Assembly (NCBI GenBank): GCA_024234325.1
Contig: JACKOJ010000006.1
Location: forward strand, 1 to 64,000
Length of the DNA: 64,000 nt
Direction: 5' to 3'
Origin: Pseudomonadales bacterium
Lineage (GTDB): Bacteria > Pseudomonadota > Gammaproteobacteria > Pseudomonadales > Pseudohongiellaceae
Shown here: in pieces, positions 16,840 through 25,775 of the stretch
Position numbering within the stretch: the stretch's first letter is position 1
How the letters are laid out: each line of letters begins with the position of its first letter
Position numbers and translations under genes: made by a program
Notes under the pieces: generated by a model
Told to the model about the DNA's origin: nothing
The model's input: the letters and a program-made list of their open reading frames with translations, nothing else
The model's database searches: none

Positions 16840-18390
16840 TCAAATGGCTTCTGTAAGAGATTCACTCAGGTAGAGTGCTTCCAGCTCCTGCTGGAATTGC
16901 TGGAATATCTGCTCGCGTCGCGGACGCCCGTTGCTGGTCAGCAGATCGTCATCGCGCCCGCTGCCTCGCGTCAGCGGTTGCGGCAGGCGATACCAGCGGC
17001 GCACCTGGGCATAGGCTGGTAACCGCTTGTTGGCACGGGCTACAGCAGCGGAAAGTGCGGCGTTGGGCAGGGATGGGTTGACCGCGGTAATCAGCGCCAC
17101 GCAATAAGGACGTGAATCGCCATACACGACGCTCCCGGCAATTTCCGCCTGGGCATTCAGCTCCGCCTCCACCCACTCCGGGCTGATGTTGCGCCCGAAA
17201 CTGGACACGAGCACATTCTTGCGCCGCCCCTGGTAGAAGAGGTAACCGTCGTCGTCGAAACGGCCAAGATCCCCGGTTGCCACGCGGCGGGCGCTATCGT
17301 CGGTATGCCAACTTTCCCGCTCACCGACATAGCCCAGGAAGGCCGGCCCGGTCACCACAATCTCCCCGTCTACAATGTCCACGTGGGTATGCGGCAGCAC
17401 CTTGCCCAGACTGCCGTTGCAGCGGGCACCGGGCCTGTTCAGGCATACCACGGAGCCGCACTCGGACAGGCCATAGCCTTCGTACACCGGCATGCCGTGC
17501 GCCCAGGCGCGGCTCAGCAAGTCGGGGCTGACGGTGGCACCACCCACCGCGATGAACTGCAGGGTTTCCGGCAGCTTCCAGCCGGCGTCGCAGCTCATGA
17601 CCAGGGCTTCCAGCAATTGCGGAATCAGAATCATGCTGCCGGGTCGGCAGACTGAGAGCGCATGCAGGAAGGTGGGCAGGGAGAAGCCCGAGGCACCGTT
17701 GAAGCCCAGTGCGCTTTCCTGCGCCAGGATGACCGTCGCGCCACGGCGCAAGGGGGCGTGCACCCCGGCGACGTTCTCGAGCAGCGTCGCCAGCGGCAGC
17801 ACACAAAGATGACGATCGATCCTGCAGTCCGCTGTCGCATCCAGCAGGGAGCCTGTGACGGCCTGCATCTGGGCAGCGCTCAGGCATACGCCCTTGGGTG
17901 TGCCTGTTGAACCCGAGGTAAAGGTAATCTTGCTGGTCTGCGGCGGAATCAGCGCCGCATTGTCCATGGCATCCTGCCACTGCGGGCTGCGCAGCAGATA
18001 GCTCAGATCCGCCAGCTCGCCCGCCAGTTCAAACTGTTCGCCGGTCAGCTCGACCAGCGCCTCGTACTGATCCGTCAGCACCGCATCAATACGCAGGCTG
18101 CGCAGTGCATGCAGCACCTGCTGCGCGGAAAAGAAGCCCGGCAACGGCAGCAGGACAATATCGTGCAGGGCACAGGCGATGTCCGTCAGCACCCAGGCAG
18201 GCACATTGCCTGCCTGCAGCGCCAGTACCCTGACCTCGTCCTCGCGCAGGCGCCGGGCCATCGACTCGACCCGCTCTTTCAACTGCTTCCAGCTCAGAGC
18301 ATCCTGCAGCGCCGCATCAAAAGTCTGCACCGCCATCTTGTCCGGCATCACACGCGCATGATGACAGATGGCAGACCACAGCTTATTCAT
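16840..18390 (-). CDS. AMP-forming acyl/aryl ligase (long-chain-type)
   Basis: About 516 residues of the ANL superfamily, which activates a carboxylate as an adenylate and usually transfers it to CoA or another acceptor. The P-loop is TFTSGSTGTPKGVCLS, then the YEGYGLSECGS aromatic/Thr-Glu region, the ATP-binding ATGDLGRFDDDGYLFYQGR and KNVLVSSFGRNISPEWVE. The catalytic lysine region near the C-terminus is replaced or shifted (a PLTRGSGRDDDLLTSNGRPRR tail). Start ATG 18390 overlaps the preceding gene by 8 bp. No carrier-protein domain is attached. The acyl substrate is not predictable. Confidence 0.85.
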   Translation of the reverse strand: MNKLWSAICHHARVMPDKMAVQTFDAALQDALSWKQLKERVESMARRLREDEVRVLALQAGNVPAWVLTDIACALHDIVLLPLPGFFSAQQVLHALRSLRIDAVLTDQYEALVELTGEQFELAGELADLSYLLRSPQWQDAMDNAALIPPQTSKITFTSGSTGTPKGVCLSAAQMQAVTGSLLDATADCRIDRHLCVLPLATLLENVAGVHAPLRRGATVILAQESALGFNGASGFSLPTFLHALSVCRPGSMILIPQLLEALVMSCDAGWKLPETLQFIAVGGATVSPDLLSRAWAHGMPVYEGYGLSECGSVVCLNRPGARCNGSLGKVLPHTHVDIVDGEIVVTGPAFLGYVGERESWHTDDSARRVATGDLGRFDDDGYLFYQGRRKNVLVSSFGRNISPEWVEAELNAQAEIAGSVVYGDSRPYCVALITAVNPSLPNAALSAAVARANKRLPAYAQVRRWYRLPQPLTRGSGRDDDLLTSNGRPRREQIFQQFQQELEALYLSESLTEAI

Positions 18391-19072
18391 GGACAGCCCC
18401 TTCCCGAGCCTCACGCAGGACGTCTGCAAGCTCCGCAATCTCGTTCTCGTAAAGGCTCAGCAGTTTCTGTACAAATTCGTTCTGCTGCAGTGTGCGGTGC
18501 GCAGGCTCCAGATCCCCGATCACCACGGAGGGACGCTGATCGTAATACGTGCCCCAATCCCGAATCTGCTCGCCCAGCCGCTGAGGATCGGCAGAACAAA
18601 GCACCTGCGGCTCGAAGCAGAGCTTGTGCAACAGCGAAATCACCTGGCCTGTGGCGGTGAAGGTAATCCAGCGGTAGCCCGCCCGGTGCAGCACCTCGGC
18701 CAGCACCACGAACAACAACTGGCTGCCACCACGGCTGGCGGCAAGATTGCCGGTCTCGATCACCTGGGAGCGGTCCACCGCAATGCCGCGGGTGGATGCA
18801 ATCACCTGTTCAATCGGGGCATCCAGATACTGTTCCACGAAGAAGCGTCCACTGGCTCCCGGGCGCAGCCCCACAACCCCCTGCAGACTTTCCTCGTGGC
18901 GTGTCGCCAGCAGGAACGGCAGGAAGTGGGTGATATTGGCCTGGTAGGCTGCGGCATAGCGCGCGTGCACAAAGGCTTCCAGTGCCGGGCGCTGCGGGGC
19001 ATCCTCAAGGTGCAGGCACAACAGCGGATGAGCGGGTGCGTTGCGGACTGCACTGAGTGGGGTGGCTGACAT
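18383..19072 (-). CDS. thermostable-hemolysin family protein (acyltransferase-like)
   Basis: About 229 residues resembling the thermostable delta-hemolysin family, whose fold is related to GNAT and autoinducer-synthase N-acyltransferases; cytolytic activity is not established for most members. Visible family features are HFLPFLLATR, RFFVEQYLDAPIE, VIETGNLAASRGGSQLLF and a C-terminal helical stretch. I place the start at ATG 19072 with CGGAG 8 bases upstream. The ATG at 19099 would coincide with the transcription start implied by the -10 at 19106. It is the first gene of the ten-gene operon and could transfer an acyl group supplied by the ligase behind it. Confidence 0.75.
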   Translation of the reverse strand: MSATPLSAVRNAPAHPLLCLHLEDAPQRPALEAFVHARYAAAYQANITHFLPFLLATRHEESLQGVVGLRPGASGRFFVEQYLDAPIEQVIASTRGIAVDRSQVIETGNLAASRGGSQLLFVVLAEVLHRAGYRWITFTATGQVISLLHKLCFEPQVLCSADPQRLGEQIRDWGTYYDQRPSVVIGDLEPAHRTLQQNEFVQKLLSLYENEIAELADVLREAREGAVHE

Positions 19073-19105
19073 GATCGGGACTCCGTATGACTGGACCATG
19101 GCGCC

Positions 19106-19150
19106 ACTTTAGGCAGCGAATCTTAATTCAACATTAAGAGCGCGCTTAAG
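19106..19150 (-). promoter_or_regulatory. PmrA/QseB-type operator and promoter for the ten-gene operon
   Basis: On the minus strand CTTAAT (19133-19138) and ATTAAG (19122-19127) are five bases apart, fitting the YTTAAK-N5-YTTAAK pattern with one mismatch. An extra CTTAAG half-site lies at 19145-19150. Ten bases after the second half-site is TAAAGT (19106-19111), a likely -10. Aligned without gaps to the site at 10617-10649, both share TTGA inside the spacer and the same distances, so one regulator probably acts on both. Confidence 0.7.
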
Positions 19151-19220
19151 ATTTCACTTCCCGCAAAGGGGCTCGCCGCCCTTCGTTGTTCTCGCCCTCC
19201 CCCTGCTCTATCATGCGCCC

Positions 19221-20612
19221 ATGCCTTATCTCTCCACGCCATCCGCCATCCGCGAAGCCCTCTCTGTGACCAGCCTCAACCGGCTGGCCCGCGCGCTGCT
19301 GGAAGATCATTTTCCGTCTGTGCTGGTGGAGGGAGAAATCTCCAATCTGTCCATGCCGGCGTCCGGCCACTGGTATTTCACGCTGAAGGACGAGGGTTCC
19401 CAGATTCGCTGCGCCATGTTCCGCAACCGCAACTTCGGCACACGCGTGCGTCCCCGCGACGGCATGCAGGTGCTGGTGCGCGGCAAGCTGAGCATCTATG
19501 AGGGTCGGGGCGACTATCAACTGATTGTTGACGCGCTCGAAGAGGCCGGAGATGGCGCCCTGCGTCGGCGTTTCGAGCTGCTGAAACAAAAGCTGCAGGA
19601 CGAGGGTTTGTTCGCACCGGAACGCAAGCGCCCGATGCCCGAACACGTGCGCCACATCGGCGTCATCACCTCGGCAACCGGTGCCGTCATTCGCGACATC
19701 ATCCATGTGCTGGGGCGCCGCTTTCCGGCGATTGTCATCACCCTGCTGCCCGTGCCGGTGCAGGGGGCAGAGGCAGTGCCCGCCATCTGCAAGGCCATTG
19801 CGCTGGCCAATCGTCGCGCCGCGGAACTCGGCCTGGATGTGCTTATCGTCGGGCGTGGCGGCGGTTCTCTGGAAGACCTGCAGGCCTTCAACGAAGAGGC
19901 AGTGGCCAGAGCCATTGCCGGCAGCAAGCTCCCCGTCGTCAGTGCAGTGGGGCACGAGACCGATACCACCATTGCCGACTTTGTGGCAGACCTGCGCGCC
20001 CCTACTCCGTCTGCGGCAGCAGAGCTGCTCAGCCCGGACCAGGACGAAACCCTGGCCCTGCTGTCGGGCTATGCACACTTGCTTGGTAAACTCGTGCGCG
20101 AGCGCCTGCAGCGCCACACCCAGCAACTGCTGTGGTTGACGCGGCAACTGAAACACCCGGGGCGTCGCCTGCAGGAACACGCCCAGACCCTGGACCTGCT
20201 GGAGGCCCGCCTGCATCGCGCCACCCGGCAGCACCTGCTCAATGCGGGGCGGGATCTGCGCGAGCTGCAACAGCGCCTGCGCCACCGCTCCCCTGCCAAC
20301 CGGGTGCAGCGCGAGGCAGACTCCCTGCTGCATTATCGACAGCGCCTGCGCCGGGCCATGACGCAGCGCCTGGATGCCCGACGCGGGCAGCTCGCGCAAC
20401 TGGCCCGCAGCCTGGACGGCATCAGCCCCCTGAACACTCTGCAGCGGGGTTACAGCATCAGCTTTGACACCCAGGGCCAGGTGCTGCGCCAGGTCGATCA
20501 GGTGCACGAGGGAGAACGCTTGCGCACTCAGCTCGCGGACGGCAGTATTGAGAGCATCGTGACACACACCACCCGCGACGGGCTGCCCTCACTCAAGGGA
20601 ACCTCTGATTAA
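19221..20612 (+). CDS. xseA: exodeoxyribonuclease VII large subunit
   Basis: Large subunit of ExoVII, which degrades single-stranded DNA from both ends in repair and recombination. The 463-residue length is normal. It has the N-terminal OB-fold (LLEDHFPSVLVEGEISNLSM, RCAMFRNRN), the catalytic domain with GVITSATGAVIRDI and IVGRGGGSLEDLQAFNEE, SAVGHETDTTIADFVAD, and a long arginine/glutamine-rich coiled coil before the C-terminal barrel. It is divergent from the ten-gene operon, so its promoter shares the 19073-19220 region with that operon's operator. Confidence 0.96.
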   Translation: MPYLSTPSAIREALSVTSLNRLARALLEDHFPSVLVEGEISNLSMPASGHWYFTLKDEGSQIRCAMFRNRNFGTRVRPRDGMQVLVRGKLSIYEGRGDYQLIVDALEEAGDGALRRRFELLKQKLQDEGLFAPERKRPMPEHVRHIGVITSATGAVIRDIIHVLGRRFPAIVITLLPVPVQGAEAVPAICKAIALANRRAAELGLDVLIVGRGGGSLEDLQAFNEEAVARAIAGSKLPVVSAVGHETDTTIADFVADLRAPTPSAAAELLSPDQDETLALLSGYAHLLGKLVRERLQRHTQQLLWLTRQLKHPGRRLQEHAQTLDLLEARLHRATRQHLLNAGRDLRELQQRLRHRSPANRVQREADSLLHYRQRLRRAMTQRLDARRGQLAQLARSLDGISPLNTLQRGYSISFDTQGQVLRQVDQVHEGERLRTQLADGSIESIVTHTTRDGLPSLKGTSD

Positions 20613-20622
20613 GGTCATGCTT

Positions 20623-21453
20623 ATGAGAATCCGCTTCTTCGTTCACGCTCTCCTGCTCGGACTGGCACTGATCAACAGCGCCCTCGCGGTCGACATTGAC
20701 AGCCTGCCCATCGCCGCTGCCGTCCCCGGCGGCGTGGCACTTGTGCCCACCGGCGGTGACGCGGTGTCCGCACGCTACCGCAACGAGCGCGTGCTGCTCG
20801 CCGAGCATGAGGGCACCCAGTACGCCATTGTCGGCATCCCGCTGAGCGCGAAACTGGGAGAGCATGAGGTCACCCTGCGCCTGACCGACGGCGGGCAGAC
20901 CCGCCGCAGCTTCACGGTCACGGACAAGAAATACGTGGAACAGCGACTGACCATCACCAATGAACGCCAGGTCAACCCGAACAACGAGGACATGGTGCGC
21001 ATCAATCGCGAGAGCGCAGAGATGAACGAGGCCTTCTCAAGCTGGGACGAGAGTCTGCAGCCGGTGCTGCGCATGAGGGCCCCGGTGGAAGGGGTGCGCA
21101 GCAGCTCCTTCGGTCTGCGCCGCTTCTTCAACGAACAACCACGGGCACCCCACTCCGGCATGGACATCGCCGCCCCGGAAGGGACGCCCATCTATGCCCC
21201 TGCAGGCGGTGTCGTGCGCGCCACCGGCAACTACTTCTTCAACGGCAACACCATCATCCTGGATCACGGGCATGGACTGATTACTCTCTACTGCCACATG
21301 AACACCATCGACGTGACGCCGGGACAACGGGTGGAGACCGGGGAGCAGATCGGCAAGGTGGGACAAACCGGCCGCGTGACCGGCCCCCATCTGCACTGGA
21401 GCATCAATCTCAACAACACAAGAGTTGACCCGGCCCTGTTCATTCAGGACTGA
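20623..21453 (+). CDS. M23/LytM-type murein peptidase or activator
   Basis: About 276 residues with a signal peptide (cleavage near ALAVD), an N-terminal beta domain that blocks or positions substrates, a connecting helix and a C-terminal M23 domain. Zinc motifs are intact: HSGMDIAAPEGTP, HGHGLITLYCHM and GPHLHW. Such enzymes cut peptidoglycan cross-links. The ATG at 20623 is chosen because AAGG lies 8 bases upstream; an ATG at 20617 is too close to it. It begins 10 bp after xseA and shares its transcript. A likely terminator follows. Confidence 0.88.
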   Translation: MRIRFFVHALLLGLALINSALAVDIDSLPIAAAVPGGVALVPTGGDAVSARYRNERVLLAEHEGTQYAIVGIPLSAKLGEHEVTLRLTDGGQTRRSFTVTDKKYVEQRLTITNERQVNPNNEDMVRINRESAEMNEAFSSWDESLQPVLRMRAPVEGVRSSSFGLRRFFNEQPRAPHSGMDIAAPEGTPIYAPAGGVVRATGNYFFNGNTIILDHGHGLITLYCHMNTIDVTPGQRVETGEQIGKVGQTGRVTGPHLHWSINLNNTRVDPALFIQD

Positions 21454-21470
21454 GCAAGCCAGCCCCAAAA

Positions 21471-21507
21471 ACAGCCCCCAATGCGCCCTGCGTAGGGCTG
21501 TCCTTTT
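21471..21507 (+). terminator. candidate intrinsic terminator after the M23 peptidase gene
   Basis: ACAGCCC (21471-21477) can pair with GGGCTGT (21495-21501), followed by TTTT at 21504-21507. The loop is long and may form an inner hairpin. The rest of the 276-bp gap to the next gene shows nothing else I can name. Confidence 0.45.
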
Positions 21508-21729
21508 GACATCACCTCCCTTAAATTGGCCAACTATTGTGCAACTCCACTGCAAACCGGGTATGGTCGGGCAGTGGCTTTGTGAATCGATTCGCAAAAG
21601 CACGAACCCGTCCGGCAACTCTGGCAATTCAGTGATACAAATCCGGTCAACCCCGGGTGCGTGGACTACACTGCATGAGAGCACACACGACTCCGTTGCC
21701 GGATACTCACTCGACACGAGGAACGCTGA

Positions 21730-22086
21730 TTGCCAGTCATTGAAATAACATTCCTGCTGCTGGCGGGGCATGCCCTGGCGGACTTCGTTCTGCAATCCGA
21801 GGCCATGAGCCGGGGCAAGAACCGGCACAGCACCATTCACCAGGCGGGCGATGCCAATTTCCCGGCGTGGTACTACTGGCTCAGTGCCCACTCACTGGTT
21901 CACGGCGGCACGGTTTTCGTGATCAGCGGCAGCCTGATTCTGGCGCTGGTAGAGACCGCCAGCCACTGGTGCATCGATTTTGCCAAGTGTGAACGCAAGA
22001 TCGATGTGCACATGGATCAATGGCTGCACATCACCGTCAAACTGCTCTACGTGCCAATCCTTCTGAGCTGGCCCGACATCGCCTGA
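21730..22086 (+). CDS. DUF3307-family small membrane protein
   Basis: 118 residues with three hydrophobic segments. The N-terminus (LLLAGHALADFVLQSEAMSR) and the HSLVHGG and SHWCIDFAKC motifs match the DUF3307 family, whose histidine/aspartate-rich membrane helices suggest an enzymatic or metal role that has not been established. The start is a TTG with GAGGAACG upstream. It is a single gene between the murein peptidase and the DsbA-like gene. Confidence 0.75.
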   Translation: MPVIEITFLLLAGHALADFVLQSEAMSRGKNRHSTIHQAGDANFPAWYYWLSAHSLVHGGTVFVISGSLILALVETASHWCIDFAKCERKIDVHMDQWLHITVKLLYVPILLSWPDIA

Positions 22087-22104
22087 GCCTGCCAGGCAGG
22101 TGCG

Positions 22105-22133
22105 TTGGTTTCCCCTGCATTTTCTTTTATAGT
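22105..22133 (+). promoter_or_regulatory. putative promoter of the DsbA-like gene
   Basis: TTGGTT (22105-22110) and TATAGT (22128-22133) are 17 bp apart, about 50 bp before the start codon of the downstream thioredoxin-like gene. Confidence 0.5.
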
Positions 22134-22181
22134 GTCCGGCTTACCCCTCGTCAGGCTCCCTAAGGAAGGTTAACTGCCGCC

Positions 22182-22877
22182 ATGAACAAGCGAGAAGAAC
22201 AGCGCAAGATCCGAGAGCAGAAGCAGCACGCCGCGCAGCAGCGCAGTGCCCGACAGAAACTGATTGCCAAGGCAGCCACCACTCTGCTGGTGCCGCTGGT
22301 ACTGATTGCCGTTGTTTACGGCATCATGAGCCAGGGGCCTGTTTACTCCCCCGTGGAAATCGCCGATGTTGATCATTCTCGCGGCAGCAACGAAGGCGTC
22401 AAGATGGTGATCTACGCCGACTTCCAGTGCCCGGCCTGCGCCCAGGAACATCAGGTTGTGGCACAGGCCTGGAATGTGATCAGCAGCCGCACCCTGATGG
22501 TGTTCCGGCACTACCCCCTGACCGGCACCCATGCCCACGCCTGGGAGGCAGCCACCTACGCCGAAGCTGCCGGCATGCAGGGCAAGTTCTGGGAAATGTA
22601 CGACCTGCTGTTCATGAACCAGGCTTACTGGTCCACGCTCGGCAATGTGGAAGAGGAATTCGATGGCTACCTGCGCCAGTTGGGGCTGGATGTCGAACAG
22701 GCGCACCGCGACCTGGGTTCCGATGACCTGATTCAGAAAATCCGCAACGACCAGCGTGGTGGCACCCGGGCCGGCGTCCGTTCCACGCCCACCATGTTCC
22801 TTGACGGACGTCTGGTCGCCACACCTCAGTCGGCGGTGGAACTGATTTCCATGATCAACGAGGCGGCAGGCCGCTAG
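22182..22877 (+). CDS. DsbA/thioredoxin-fold periplasmic oxidoreductase
   Basis: 231 residues anchored by one N-terminal membrane helix (residues 31-50) after a basic, glutamine-rich cytoplasmic tail. The periplasmic DsbA-like domain has VIYADFQCPACAQEHQVV with a CPAC redox centre and the cis-proline loop RSTPTMFLDG. It probably makes or isomerises disulfide bonds in the periplasm (DSBA_2/BdbD-like). Its 3' end overlaps the convergent amidotransferase gene by 23 bp. Confidence 0.88.
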   Translation: MNKREEQRKIREQKQHAAQQRSARQKLIAKAATTLLVPLVLIAVVYGIMSQGPVYSPVEIADVDHSRGSNEGVKMVIYADFQCPACAQEHQVVAQAWNVISSRTLMVFRHYPLTGTHAHAWEAATYAEAAGMQGKFWEMYDLLFMNQAYWSTLGNVEEEFDGYLRQLGLDVEQAHRDLGSDDLIQKIRNDQRGGTRAGVRSTPTMFLDGRLVATPQSAVELISMINEAAGR

Positions 22878-23583
22878 CGCCGGTCGCCAGCACGGCAAAA
22901 TCCCGCAGCATTCCGGTCGCCTCGGGCGTGTTCCGCACCCGCCCGAGGATGGCTTCCACGTTCAGGCCCTCTGCACGCAGATCGTCCTGCCGCTCCCGAA
23001 TATAGCTTTCCATCACCCGGGCATCGAACTCGGGATGGAACTGCACACCCCAGGCACAGTCGCCTACCCGAAAGGCATGGTGCGCATCATGGGCGCTGCT
23101 CGCCAGCAGCACGGCACCTGCGGGCAGCGTCATCACCGACTGGGAGTGTGTCGCGTGGGCCGGAAAGCTCAGCGGCAAGCGGGCAAACAGCGGGTCATCG
23201 GGCACAGCACCCGTCTGCCGAACGTCCACCGTGCCAATCTCGCGCCCCTGCGGATGGTAATCCACTGTGCCGCCAAGAGCATGCGCCAGAAGCTGATGTC
23301 CGTAGCAGATGCCCAGCACGGGAACCGAACGCTCCACGGCCTCGCGCAGATAGTCTGCACTGTGCTCGCTCCAGGGCGCGCGGTCCGTGACCATGGCAGG
23401 CGAGCCTGTCACCACGATGCCACGGCAGGATGCAAGGGGCGGCAAGGCCTCTCCGGCAGCGACATCGACGACGATCACATCACGGCAGCCCAGCCCGCGC
23501 CGGATCCAGTCCTCGAAGTCTTCCCCCTGCGCCCGCAAGGGCGCCAGGGTCTGACCGGTTTTGAGAATCAGCAGCGGAGCCAT
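22855..23583 (-). CDS. class I glutamine amidotransferase-like protein
   Basis: About 242 residues. The catalytic cysteine lies in VLGICYGHQLLAHALGG and the histidine in WGVQFHPEF, as in GuaA-type amidotransferase domains, but there is no synthetase domain, so it is a stand-alone hydrolase similar to YfeJ/PuuD-type proteins of unknown substrate. The start ATG at 23583 gives MAPLLILKTG, a typical beginning. It is convergent with the DsbA-like gene and divergent from the DoxX gene. Confidence 0.82.
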   Translation of the reverse strand: MAPLLILKTGQTLAPLRAQGEDFEDWIRRGLGCRDVIVVDVAAGEALPPLASCRGIVVTGSPAMVTDRAPWSEHSADYLREAVERSVPVLGICYGHQLLAHALGGTVDYHPQGREIGTVDVRQTGAVPDDPLFARLPLSFPAHATHSQSVMTLPAGAVLLASSAHDAHHAFRVGDCAWGVQFHPEFDARVMESYIRERQDDLRAEGLNVEAILGRVRNTPEATGMLRDFAVLATGASGLPPR

Positions 23584-23699
23584 AAGGTGCATTCCTGAAT
23601 TCGGGAGCGGCGCCACATCGCCTTCCCTCCCATGAACATAGTATGATGCCGAGCCATCAACGCTGCCACAAGCGTCAGCCCAGCAAAACGGAGTCTTTC

Positions 23700-24134
23700 A
23701 TGAATGCCATCAATGCACTGATCAATGGTCTCGCCAATCGCTGCCAGACGCTGTCGTGGACACTGCTGCGTGTCCTCAGCTCCACCATGTTCATGACCCA
23801 CGGCTTTGCCAAGCTGTTCGGCGAGCGCGCCCAACCTGTGCTGGGAGGCATGGATTTCTTCGGCATCGATCTTGGCATCAACATGCTGTGGGTTGCCGCC
23901 GTGATTGAACTGTTTGGCGGGGCACTGCTGGTGCTGGGCTTGTGGACCCGCATTGCGGCATTCTTTGCGGCGGTGCTGATGGTCATGGCCTACCTCACCG
24001 CGCACCGCGCGTGGTTCCCCACCCTCAACAACGGCGAACTGGCGGCCATGTACTTCCTGGTCTATTTCTTCCTCTTCGCCAAGGGCGCCGGCCCGATCAG
24101 CGTGGACAGCCGCATGCAGGGCGGTGGGCGCTAG
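23700..24134 (+). CDS. DoxX-family membrane protein
   Basis: About 144 residues with four membrane helices. The pattern LRVLSSTMFMTHGFAKLFG, then GIDLGINMLWVAAVIELFGG and YFFLFAKGAGPISVD, is typical of DoxX proteins, which are linked to respiratory chains or redox stress, often without a defined reaction. The ATG follows GGAG by 7 bases. The end overlaps the convergent antiporter gene by 4 bp. Confidence 0.88.
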   Translation: MNAINALINGLANRCQTLSWTLLRVLSSTMFMTHGFAKLFGERAQPVLGGMDFFGIDLGINMLWVAAVIELFGGALLVLGLWTRIAAFFAAVLMVMAYLTAHRAWFPTLNNGELAAMYFLVYFFLFAKGAGPISVDSRMQGGGR

Positions 24135-25606
24135 GGAACCTCATCCCTGGCGATGCGAATCTGCAACCAGGCAAAGAGCATGGTCATGCAGGGACTGATC
24201 AGGCAGAACAGTGCCCAGGGAGCGTAGCTGAGCGTTGCCACCCCCAGCACCCCGGCATGGAAGGCGCCGCAGGTATTCCAGGGCACCAGCACCGAGGTGA
24301 CGGTGCCGCAGTCTTCCAGGGTCCGGCTCAGGTTCTGCCGGGCCAGGCCGCGATCCTTGTAGGCATTGATAAACATGCGCCCTGGCACCACCACGGACAG
24401 ATACTGGTCTGAGGCCGACACATTGGTCAACACGCAGGTGCCACCGGTTGCCGTCACCAGCCCCCCGACACTGCGCACGCGTGAAATCAGCACCCGCGTG
24501 ATTTTCTGCAGGAACCCGGAAGCCTCCATCACCCCGCCGAAAGTCATCGCCGAAATAATCAGCCAGATGGTGTTGAGCATGCCTGCCATGCCGCCGGACT
24601 GCAGCAGCTCATCCAGCACCACGTTGTCCGTGGGCAGGGCGATATCCCCGTACACGGCCTGCATGATGACCTGGTAGGGCCCGCCAAACTCGTCACTCAA
24701 CTCCACCAGCAGCGGATACTGCAGCACCAGGGCGGAGGCCACTCCCAGCAGCACCCCCACAAACAGTGCCGGCAGCGCTGCCACACGCTTGACGATCAGG
24801 AAGATCACGACAAACGGCACCAGCAGCAACAGAGGGCTGAGATTGAAGCGCTCTGCCAGAATCGCCTGGGTCTGCGCGGTCGTCGTATCCTCGACGTCCG
24901 GCGTCCCCAGGAACAGACCAATGAGGAGATACAGCAGCAGGGTCAGCAGAATGGACGGAACGCTGGTCATGCTCAGATAGCGAATGTGGGTGAACAGGTC
25001 CACGCCGGTGACGCCGGACGCGAGATTGGTGGTGTCCGACAGCGGGGACATCTTGTCGCCGAAATAGGCGCCGGAAATGATCGCGCCAGCCACCAGCCCG
25101 GGGTTGAAACCCAGGGTATACCCGATGCTCATCATGGCCACGCCCAGGGTGGCCGAAGTGGACCAGGAACTGCCGATCACGATGGAGGCAATCGCCGTCA
25201 GCACACAGCAGCTCACAATGAAGATGGCAGGGCTGAAGATCTGCAGGCCGTAGTAAATCATCGTGGGCACGATGCCGCCGATCAGCCACGTGCCCACCAG
25301 CGCTCCCACCATCAGCAGAATCAGAATCGCGGGAGTCGCGGCACGGATGTTCTCCAGCATCTTTTCCTGAATATCGACCCAGGGCACCCCAAGGAAAAGA
25401 CTGATGGCAGCGGCCAGCGCTGCAGCAATGATCAGGGCCGTCTGATTGGCACCGGACAGGGAGTCATCACCGTACAGCGCCACGTTCAGCCCCAGCAGGG
25501 CAAACAGGGCGACCAGGGGGATCAGCGCCAGAATCAGCGAGCGGTCTGCGTGCACTTCCTGGCCAGGAGTTCCCTGCGCCGAACCCTGTGTCACATTTTC
25601 CTGCAT
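24131..25606 (-). CDS. nhaC: NhaC-family Na+/H+ antiporter
   Basis: A 491-residue inner-membrane protein with about 11-12 helices. The family signatures ASIVIGSSWSTSATLGVAM and GAIISGAYFGDKMSPLSDTT hold the charged residues used in cation/proton exchange. It probably exports sodium in exchange for protons or exchanges organic anions; NhaC paralogues differ in substrate (for example malate/lactate exchange). The start ATG has GGAG 7 bases upstream. Confidence 0.85.
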   Translation of the reverse strand: MQENVTQGSAQGTPGQEVHADRSLILALIPLVALFALLGLNVALYGDDSLSGANQTALIIAAALAAAISLFLGVPWVDIQEKMLENIRAATPAILILLMVGALVGTWLIGGIVPTMIYYGLQIFSPAIFIVSCCVLTAIASIVIGSSWSTSATLGVAMMSIGYTLGFNPGLVAGAIISGAYFGDKMSPLSDTTNLASGVTGVDLFTHIRYLSMTSVPSILLTLLLYLLIGLFLGTPDVEDTTTAQTQAILAERFNLSPLLLLVPFVVIFLIVKRVAALPALFVGVLLGVASALVLQYPLLVELSDEFGGPYQVIMQAVYGDIALPTDNVVLDELLQSGGMAGMLNTIWLIISAMTFGGVMEASGFLQKITRVLISRVRSVGGLVTATGGTCVLTNVSASDQYLSVVVPGRMFINAYKDRGLARQNLSRTLEDCGTVTSVLVPWNTCGAFHAGVLGVATLSYAPWALFCLISPCMTMLFAWLQIRIARDEVP

Positions 25607-25775
25607 GCGTGCTCTCCGTCGTGTCTGTCAATGTCGGGATAACTCGCCGCCGATACTACCCCGAACCCGTCGCCAAGAAAACGCCTGCGTCTGATGGAAT
25701 TGGGGTGGGATCGAGCGTCAGTTCGGGCTATTATCCTCGCATTCCGGAAAACCATTTACCCTCAGGAGCTTTGCC

